Origin: Leptobrachium leishanense
Taxonomy: Eukaryota > Chordata > Amphibia > Anura > Megophryidae
Assembly: GCA_009667805.1 (NCBI GenBank)
Contig: CM019069.1
Location: 60,753,422 to 60,817,421 of the forward strand
DNA: 64,000 bases
Reading direction: 5' to 3'
Both the position numbers and the translations under genes were made by a program. The notes beneath the pieces are model-generated. The model worked only from the letters and a program-made list of their open reading frames with translations, searched no databases and was not told where the DNA came from. Positions 55,843-64,000 of this stretch are shown here, piece after piece; the stretch's first letter is position 1, and every line of letters starts with the position of its first letter.

Positions 55843-56554
55843 GTTGTATTCTCCGAGGACCAGACAAAGGGTTTGGTCACGGGTGGGGTGTGAACAGGCT
55901 GCCTGGTGGCTTTTTTGCTGGTACCTGAGGGCTCAGCAAATTGAGTAAAAGGGTGTAATACTGATCCTATACCATTATCAGCTCTGATCACGTTTGGATT
56001 TGGTCTTGGTGCTCTTATGGCATTTCAACTATGGCATATCCACAATGAACATGACCAAAACCATGAAATTCAGACAAATATTCGCCTCCTATCGGGGCTA
56101 TTCATGTCAATAAAATTTTATTTTAGAACGACACCAAAGTGTATTATTTAAACCAAGTGATCTACAACAACATTTGATAGAGTTTAGAGTCTGATATACA
56201 CTTTAGAAATATTGAAACTCTACAAGAAAAAAATATTAGGAAACAACTGCTGCCCTCTCCAGTCTGCAGCCCTAGGCCTATGCAATGGAGTATATCCCTG
56301 ACACTAAAGGATAGAATCTGAAAGGTTCCCCAAAGATCTCTTTGTTGCCAGCATTTTATATTTTCATGCAGTCTGGATCAGTCAAGCTGTGTTTTCCACC
56401 ATTGTGTCTAAAGAAAATAAATGGTTATTTGTTTAAATTTTTATATAACAGATTCAAGGCAAAAGAGTCAATTTGCAAAAAAATTTAATAATTTATGTTA
56501 TTTCTCCACCATGTCGATATTTGGTGACTACATTTTAAATCTTTGACATAACAT
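55843..56554. other. Non-coding stretch, nothing recognised
   Basis: AT-rich DNA without supported features. Confidence 0.4.
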
Positions 56555-56557
56555 TTT

Positions 56558-57409
56558 AGGGGTTATTCAAGAAGACCAGAAACTTGCCACCGAATTGCTT
56601 CGAACGGTGAATTTCACTGTACGGTGCGATTACGTGGCAATTCGGCTATTCAGAAAACTGGCAATTTGCGAAATATTGGTGAATTGACAGCAAAATGTGG
56701 TGCAATTCAGCAACCTTCAGCAGCAGTGAAATTCCTCATACAGAAGTAATTGCTAATTTATACAGAGAACACTGAACTGCAGCAAAATGTTGGCGAAATG
56801 CCCAGATTTTCGGTGCTTCAGTTCGACAGATTTAAAAAGGCAGATCCCATAGGTTTCAATGTAAAAATAAATATCGTCTTTTTTTATTCAACCATTTATT
56901 CTTTTCATTTTCAGAAAAACAGTCTTTTTATTTATTTATTTTTTGGAATTCTTTAGGCATTTTTTTTTTCCAGTGAAATTTTTGATTCCTGTTTTTTTAA
57001 GATTCTGTAACACACCATTTTATTATTTTTTTTATAGGACCTTTCTTATTATTTTCATGCATTTTTGTTGTTTTAAATGGCCTTTTAAAAATTGCGTGTT
57101 TGTTTTTTTTTTTTTTTTTTTTTTTACCCCAGTTCAATGGCTGACCGACTTTTTTTGGAGGCATTTGGCGGTGTTCAGCAGATTGTCGGCTGCATCGGCG
57201 TGCTGTGACTGCGTTCGGCGATCTGTTTTGGCGGCAATCGTCGGCAGCTGCGTTCGGTGGTTTGATCAGTGGCGTTTGGCAGATCCCTTCTCCGCATTTC
57301 GCGGACCCTTCGGTGAATGCTGAATTCACGGCAGGATCGGCAGACTGACCTCGCAGAAGTGTGCGGAATGAGAGAGCACCAAAACTTTGGTGCTCTCTGA
57401 ATAACTCCT
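56558..57409. mobile_element. Family C-related MITE (AGGGGTTATTC ends)
   Basis: AGGGGTTATTCAAGAAGACC at the left and CTCTGAATAACTCCT at the right, TTT on both sides (56555-56557, 57410-57412), 852 bp. The interior parallels 51612-52433 block for block. It is non-coding. Confidence 0.75.
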
Positions 57410-57760
57410 TTTGTGTTTCCATAGACTTGAGGTTAACCTGCATTTTCTTCTTTTTTTAATTTTATTTCGAATAGTGGAAAAAAACACTATTTAAGAGAGT
57501 CCCTGCAGAGAAAATTTTTATTTCTTTCCCCTTACTTCATGATTAATTTATGATAATAATGTAAAAGTCAATAATATAATGTTTTTAGTAATAGTATAAT
57601 TTGAAATAGTATAGGTTTGAGTCACAATTTGTGATTTCTGAAAAGATTGCTGATTCTGGAAAGATTAGAAAATCAGCTGGGGAGCAGTAAAATGCAAAAA
57701 ACAGTCAAATGGGAAAAGTTCTCCGACTCATCATTTTTCCAGCTCAAATTTTTTAACTAA

Positions 57761-58186
57761 GGCTGAGGTCAGACTAACGCATTTTTAACGTGCGTTTAGG
57801 CGCACTTAACCACGGCCGCAGTAGCAGCAAATGACGCGCAATGACGGCCAATATACGAAGTACAGCCGCATGAAAGTCCGGCCGCGTAACGCAAGCGAAA
57901 AATTAACGCATTTTTTCGAGAACGCAGAACCGCTAGTACTGACGTACAGAGTGCGCTGCGTCCGCTAGCGGCGTGTGTGCGTGATTAGGAGACGTCAGAC
58001 GCTGCTCATGTCCGGCCAACATAACGTCCAGACGCAAAAAGTGTTTTATTGACGATCCGTAAAAAATCACGCACGAAAATGCTCATCGTATGACCGTTTT
58101 CACGCATTCCGTGAAAAAATACGGCAATGCGTTCGGACGCACTTTTTGACGGTCGTTGCGAATAATGCGTTCGTTTGACCCTAGCC
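57761..58186. mobile_element. Harbinger-type MITE, family B (B12)
   Basis: GGCTGAGGTCAGACTAACGC and GTTTGACCCTAGCC, flanked by TAA and TTA, 426 bp. It is close to B9 and B11. It is non-coding. Confidence 0.88.
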
Positions 58187-58189
58187 TTA

Positions 58190-59058
58190 ATCCCAAGTAA
58201 TTTCCCTCCAATTCCAAGTTTAGCAAAAAAATTGAGTCGTATCCTTTTTATTGCGTTACTTTGTATTGCATTATTTACTAGTAACAGTACACAATGTATT
58301 GTTACTATTATTGTTAGTACATTATGCTAATAACGTCTTTATTTTTATTGAAAGATGGTATTATTCTCCGACTCATGATTATAACCTCTGAACAAAGAAA
58401 ATGAGGCATGCACACATTCCAACAGTGGTAACTGTGTGAAAGGAGGGAGTAATTGTGTACATAGTAACTGGACTGTACACATTTCTAGTACAAAGCAACG
58501 TGAGGAAAATACCCATTAACTGGAATCCCCCTCCCTGATTATATTAACCCCATTTAACCATCGGAATCCATTCAGCTGAGTCTAAACCGCATGCTGAATA
58601 TCCATGGCATAAACACAAAACAATTATTGGCACAAGGGGTGGAAATAAAATAAGCAAAACAAGCATAATTTGGAATCCAGCACCACATGAACATTACATA
58701 CTGCAGGGCAGGACTTTCCACTCCAACAGCTATATGAGGTGTCCTGGTGGATATTATTGTGTGGTCATGATGAAACCTGCAGTCGTACTTCTTCACTAAC
58801 GTGCTTGTTTGAGCTTCGCTGAGTGTTTGGTTGGTTCAGTGAAACTTTTTGTTTACAGTGTCTTTAAAGATGGCCACCAGTGATGCAATGAAATGACATA
58901 TTTACTATGTAGCACACACATCGAGGTTATAATACACATAGGCCACTATTCTGAGGTGATCAGCTCCTCATTGTGTTAGGATGGTATCCCGAGTCTCCCG
59001 ATAGCAGGCAACAATGCATATTCAAGGCTGGGGGGGGGTAAAATTCCAGTCCTACCCA
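58190..59058. other. Non-coding stretch, nothing recognised
   Basis: AT-rich DNA with no supported gene, RNA or repeat; a G-run sits at 59030-59038. Confidence 0.4.
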
Positions 59059-59062
59059 TTAA

Positions 59063-59695
59063 AGGGACACTCTACTCCTCCAGATACAGATATATAGTGG
59101 TCAGGATGTGTGGAGTGCCCCCCCTTGCCTCTCCCCAGCTTCAACAATCTGGTGACAACAATGGGTGAAGTGAAAAAGATTTCTCCATGCCACCCAGCGT
59201 CGCCAGCAGCTGGAATTTTTGAATTTCCCAGTTGCCGGTCACCATTGTCACCCTCTGAGACCAATCACAGTAGCGCGTCGTCTCAGAGAGGCAGCTGATG
59301 GATCAGATCTGTGCATGCGCGCTTCTCAGATTCATGTGCGCAATTTGCATCCCCTACGCTACGGACGTTTCGTAGGGCCGCAAATTGAGTTAGAAAGCTT
59401 CAGGGACTTCTGGGTTCGGGTGTCCCTGAGGCAAAGGGGAGGAGCTGCACGCGTCCAGGGAGAAAAGGTAAAAAAAAACATAATTGGGCGGAGACTGTCA
59501 GACTCTGCCTGTAAGCTCTCGAGCAGGGTCCTCTCTCCTGCTGTTCTGCATGTTTAACTTGTATAGACATTTGTTATTCTGTCTCTCCCATTGTACAGCG
59601 CTGCGGAACTTGCTACCTCTTTATAAATACCTGTAACTATAACTGTAAGAGCAAAAAAAAATGCGAACTCTATTTTTTTTTAATAGATTGTTCCT
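59063..59695. mobile_element. T2/Kolobok-like element, 633 bp
   Basis: TTAA (59059-59062) then AGGGACACTC; the right end GATTGTTCCT is followed by TTAA (59696-59699). The interior is shared with 6906-7380. T2 elements with TTAA duplications are established in Xenopus. No transposase. Confidence 0.75.
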
Positions 59696-59769
59696 TTAAT
59701 TCAGAAATTCTAGGTTAAAGTTTGTTTTGGGGTACTTTATTTGCAGAACACAGAGTGAAAGACTCTCAG

Positions 59770-60009
59770 GTCTTTTCAGAGAAAGGTGAAACTCAGGAGA
59801 ATGACTGGAGAAGTGAAAAATCTAGGTCAAAATAGATAAACCAGAAAAATTCTCTCATTTATCTCACTTTCCAAACCGGCTATTTGATCTAGATTGTCCT
59901 CTTCTCCTGCCAGTTCTCAAGGTTTTCACCTTTCTCTTAAAGGAACACTCTAGGCTAAAAATCCCCCCCTTTTTTTACATTAAAATATACCTATTCCCTA
60001 CCTAGTTAT

Positions 60010-60048
<39 letters not shown>

Positions 60049-60593
60049 TTTTAAATGTAATACTTACCCTAAAAACCACTTGTTCCCAACAGCGTTTTTT
60101 TTTTTTATATTCTCACCTCCCTCCTCTTCCGCTCCCGTCCTGAAAATATTGCACTTGGCTAATGGTTTATGGGAGAAGCGTGCATGCGCGCCTCTCACGT
60201 AAGCCAGCCAATCAGCAGGCTTCCTCTTCTAATTGGATTAGTGTTGCGTGCAAGAGGATGCGCGCAACACTAATCACAGCCGCAGACTATGCTGGCGGCT
60301 CGCTCCCGCCAGCTACTGTGGTGAGTTGGAGACGTCATCGCGCTGAAAGCGCGCTGACGTCTCCTACTCGGCAATAGTCGGCAGAAGCGGGAAATATGAA
60401 TCCCGCTCTGCTGACTGACAGCTGGGAGGGCGGAGTAAAGTCCTCTGCGTCTCTTAGCTGTTTTCAGCTGTTTCAGCCAATCGGCTGAGCGGAGGGAGGG
60501 GGGACAGGCAGGGGCATACTCAGGGCATCATGACCACCTAAAAAAGCTTAGGTGGTCATGTTGCCTAGAGTATCCCTTTAATAACCCTGTCTG
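59770..60593. mobile_element. Short family C-type MITE split by a T2 element
   Basis: The left arm AGAGAAAGGTGAAACTCAGG and right arm CAAGGTTTTCACCTTTCTCT match 40237-40419. Its last bases (TAACCCTG) lie after the T2 element (59941-60577), which shows the T2 inserted into it. Confidence 0.7.
59941..60577. mobile_element. T2/Kolobok-type MITE, nested
   Basis: AGGAACACTCTAGGC and the inverse GCCTAGAGTATCCCT, with exact TTAA on both sides (59937-59940, 60578-60581). 637 bp, GC-rich in the middle, with a (TA)n run near 60018. It is non-coding. Confidence 0.85.
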
Positions 60594-60732
60594 TCTCCCA
60601 GGGGATGGATGTGTCACAGAATAGAAACTGACCAAACTAAAATAACAGACACATAAAAAGATCCAATAGAACGGTGCGCTTACCCTAAATCAAATATAGA
60701 GGTTATCATCACGTTTGACGTATGACGTTTGC

Positions 60733-60984
60733 GGTCATACGATGCGCATTTTCGTCCGTGATTTTGTACGGATCATCAATAAAACACTTTTTGCGTCTGG
60801 ACGTTATGTTGGTCAGACATTAGCAGCGTCTGACGTCTCCTAATCACGCACACATGCCGCTATGCTGCCGCAGCGCACTCTGTACGGCAGTACTAGCGGA
60901 TTGTTGGACGTCATTTGCTGCTAGCACGGCCGTGATTAAGTGCGGCTAAACGCACGTTAATACTGCGTTCGTCTGACCCCAGCC
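60733..60984. mobile_element. Harbinger-type MITE, family B (B13), partial
   Basis: The sequence starts within family B (GCGGTCATACGATGCGCATT), has an internal deletion near 60898 and ends GTCTGACCCCAGCC before TTA. The left terminus is missing. Confidence 0.8.
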
Positions 60985-60987
60985 TTA

Positions 60988-62621
60988 GAAAGACTAAAAG
61001 AAAAATAACTTTAGGGTTGGATGCCTGTGTCATCCAAAAACGGTGCAAAAGTGTCAGCTGCTGCTGGAGTAACTGGTTCTCCCTTCAAGCAGGGAGTAAA
61101 AACTGAAAATCCACAACAAATAGACACATGCGCTGCTTTCAAGAGGTCCACTCCTGTGACCTGATTACTTGTGAGGAGTGAGAAACAGACCTTTCAGGGC
61201 AACATGCCCTTTCATCAGTGTATACAGAGCCAAAATGTGTCGTGTCCTCTCCAAAAAAACCTATTTAAAGAGGTAACGATTTCCCGACCCGTTCCTCCTT
61301 TTTTCATTAAATTAAAAGAATGAACACAGACATATGGATGGAGCAGGGTCGTGGTCTTCATATATGGCGTTTAAAAATACCTAAATGTAAACCTCAACCT
61401 TAATCGAAACTTTCCTGACATGTATCTCCCAGGCTCGGTAACAAAGGACGACCTTATAATAATCTGTATAAACTGTAGTATCTTGAAACAATATATTCCT
61501 CCCCAATTATAAAAGCCGGCACATTTCAATGCCTAATAGAGAACATGACATAAATATCATTATCAACGGTGGGAGGGGGCTACAGACTTTTAATTAAACT
61601 ATTTAGCTTCGTTGTACAAGCCAAGATACCAACTATTGCAAAAAAAAAATACATGTAAATACATGTAAAAATGGTTTTATGGAAAAATACCAGCTACAAT
61701 ACCCATAAGTCATTTTGTTTGCTTTTGGGCTGCTGAAGGTGCCCCCAAAGTTTTAACTCCATGGGCATAATGGCCAAAGAGCTAAAACTGTAAAATCAGC
61801 TGCTCAAATCTGTGAAATATCCGGCTTTCAGCAGCCGATGCAGGGAGAAAAAGAAGAAAATAGACCAGCCGCTCAAACCTCTAACTCTATTTGGCAGTAG
61901 ATGGCGCCACCTACTGGCCAAAGTAGGTTATTTACAGTTTGAAATACAATGGATATAAGCTCAAATATTTCTTACTTTTATAATTAATGCAAAATGATTT
62001 AAGAAAAAAAAACACTGGTTTCTGACAATGTTTTTTTTTTTTGAAAATCACTTGGTAGTGAAGGGGTTAGTGGCGATCTTTTACAAATAAGTACCCAGAA
62101 AAACTATTGGAACCACAATGGCAGTGGTGCCTTTCTCAATCTATGCCTCTCGACTTGGAGTGGGGCTGCCAGTATGTTGCATTCAGTAATAATACAGAAA
62201 GTTACCAGGTTCATTATTTTAAACAATCATTACAAACTGTTTTGGTTTTTTTCTAGAAGCATTATCATTGTTTATTGTTGGCTCTGCTCGTTTATAACTG
62301 CAAATCTATATTCTCCTTATTTGCCACAACCAGCAGTGATTAGAAAAGTAGATGTGGCTCACTGTGACCTGATCTATGTCGTACATCAAGATAAACACTC
62401 CATATATGAATACATTAAATATTATAGCGGAATACACTGTGCGGTGAGAGCTGTTTGCTAAGCAAAGGTTCTGTTTACTTTTACCTGTCACCATCTAAAG
62501 ATAAATGGGAAATTGTACCCGTGAGAACTGTGCGGCCACAATATGGAGACAGTCAAGCAGAAATTCACCTTAAAAATGTTAAACTTTTCAAATGTTTATA
62601 GAGATGCCTTACTGTTGACTC
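60988..62621. other. Non-coding stretch with an old repeat remnant
   Basis: ACAGACCTTTCAGGGCAACA...CCCTTTCATCAG (about 61187-61218) resembles tails of old frog repeats. Otherwise no gene or repeat is supported; a 95-codon frame near 62174 has no coding features. Confidence 0.4.
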
Positions 62622-62624
62622 ATG

Positions 62625-63525
62625 CAGGGTTATTCAAAGAGAATCGAAAAGTCACTGCACGTTTGGTGACTTTTTGTTCTCTTCAATTCGGTGCAAATCG
62701 GCTTTCCCATTTCGGCCACCCTGCGGTGTATTCAGCAAGCACCACAGGGCTGTCGAAGTGCAGGGAAAAGCTGCCGAACACTTGGCGAAAACCCGGCGAA
62801 TGCACGCCGAAAACCCGTATAAACATCTGGATTAACCCGTCGAAGACCCCGGAAAAACCCGAGCAGGAGCCGATCACACGCAGCGAAGCCTTCGGAAAAA
62901 GCCGACACCGCAGAAGAAGTCAGTGAATAAATTAGGAAAACAGTTTGCTTGAATGATTGAAAAGTGAAACGCTGTTTGCAAAGAAACTACTGAGCGAAAA
63001 TGTCTGACATTTACATATGAGTTCCAAGGAATGGTAATAAAAAGGGCTGTTACAGAAAAATAAGTAAAGTTAAAAAAAAAAATCGGACTTTTTAAAAAAA
63101 AAATTAAATCCAGAAAAATGCGTAAAATATCCTAAAAAATCTGTAAATAAAGAGACTCTTTACTGCAGAATTTTATAATGAACGGTTTATTAGATATTTT
63201 ATTAAAACGGGAATATTTTTAACATTGAAGCCTATGGGATTCTCCTGAATAAACCTGCCGAATTAAACCACCGTATGGCAGGGCATTAGGGGAACCTTTC
63301 ACTGCTGGTTTGTGTTCTCTGAATAGCCGAAGCAGTGCTTTTTCATGGGGTTTTCACGGCCCTCGAACAGGCACCGAACAGGCACCGTATGTGCAGGCAA
63401 TTCGCCAGGATTTGGCGTATTGCCTGCTCTCTGGATAGCCGAATGCCCAAGAAAGGTAACCGAACACTGATTTTCAGCATTCGGTTACCTTTCTCCAGCC
63501 ATTCGGATCTCTTTGAATAACCCTG
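62625..63525. mobile_element. Family C MITE, copy C4
   Basis: CAGGGTTATTCAAAGAG and the inverse CTCTTTGAATAACCCTG, ATG on both sides (62622-62624, 63526-63528), 901 bp, uninterrupted. It matches C1 and C2 in their outer and inner parts and is longer than C3. It is non-coding. Confidence 0.85.
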
Positions 63526-63633
63526 ATGGTTTTTGGGATAGGGGATCAAATGAATAGAGGAGATTGTAGTTGGGGAGATCTTTGCGGCAGTAGGGTAGGG
63601 TTCTGTACATGTTTTCAATGCAACGAGAACTTA

Positions 63634-64000
63634 AGGGGTTATTGAAAGCGAGCCGAATTGGCTATCGAATTGCATCGAACGATGAATTTTACCGTATGGT
63701 GCAATTTTGTTGCAAATCGGCTATTCAAAAAGCTAGCATTTCGGCAAGTATTGGAGAATTGCCAGCGACATACGTTGTAATTCTGCTTCAGGGAAATACC
63801 CCATAGAGAAGTAATCGTTAATCTAGTCAGAGGACGGCGAAAGCAGGGAAAAGTTGTCAAAATGTCCTGATTTTCGGTGGTTTTGTTCTACAGGTTTAAT
63901 CAGATGAATCCCATAAATTTCAATGTAAAAAAAAATCCCTGTTTTTATGAATTTTTTTTTCAACCGTTTATTCTTTTCAGTTGCAGCAAAAATTCTCTTT
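63634..64000. mobile_element. Family C-related MITE, runs off the window
   Basis: AGGGGTTATTGAAAGCGAGC followed by the same blocks as 51612 and 56558 (GGCTATTCAAAAAGC, TTAATCTAGTCAGAGGACGG). The right end is outside the window. Confidence 0.7.

Noticed and set aside
62174..62461. A small membrane-protein-like frame
   Set aside because: Hydrophobic residues arise from T-rich DNA; no start context or family resemblance.

Overview
The window is vertebrate genomic DNA, most likely from a frog (anuran). It holds one intact single-copy protein gene, an intronless frizzled-7 (fzd7, 29033-30685, + strand, 550 aa). The rest is non-coding DNA built largely of transposable elements, many inserted inside one another. 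The frog assignment rests on the single-exon fzd7 with frog-like spacing, on T2/Kolobok-type elements (TTAA target duplication, AGGRAYACTC ends), and on the mix of Tc1/mariner, piggyBac, hAT, Harbinger-type, L1-type and CR1/Rex-type elements. No prokaryotic features are present.

Layout. 1-114: end of a Harbinger-type MITE. 1386-6901: 3' half of a piggyBac element holding a Tc1/mariner copy, a hAT MITE at the Tc1/piggyBac junction and a Harbinger-type MITE near its right end. 6906-7380: T2-like element. 7437-9250: a complete-looking L1-type insertion that encodes ORF1 only, with a 13-bp target duplication and poly(A) tail. 10430-11169: internally deleted Tc1 copy. 12165-26407: clusters of MITEs of two Harbinger-type families (here A and B, 3-bp TWA duplications), a third family (here C, CAGGGTTATTC ends, 3-bp non-fixed duplications) and small hAT MITEs. 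26990-28071: inverted/direct repeat complex with an AT/GT minisatellite. 28400-29032: GC-rich fzd7 promoter and 5' UTR. 29033-30685: fzd7. 30686 to about 32740: its 3' UTR with two poly(A) signals. 34835-46616: more MITEs, including a 1.17-kb hAT that carries a 26-bp minisatellite and a 166-bp near-perfect palindrome. 49443-50871: 5'-truncated CR1/Rex-like LINE. 51612-64000: family C, B and T2 copies between unremarkable AT-rich DNA.

How it fits together. fzd7 is a Wnt receptor gene, and its promoter has TATA-, CCAAT- and GC-box-like motifs plus CTTTGTT (TCF/SOX-type) motifs. No other cellular gene could be supported. Because many insertions keep exact target duplications and nest in a readable order, the window gives a relative history of transposition. 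The family names A, B, C and E are local labels, not database names. Boundaries given with 'about' are approximate, and no similarity search was run.
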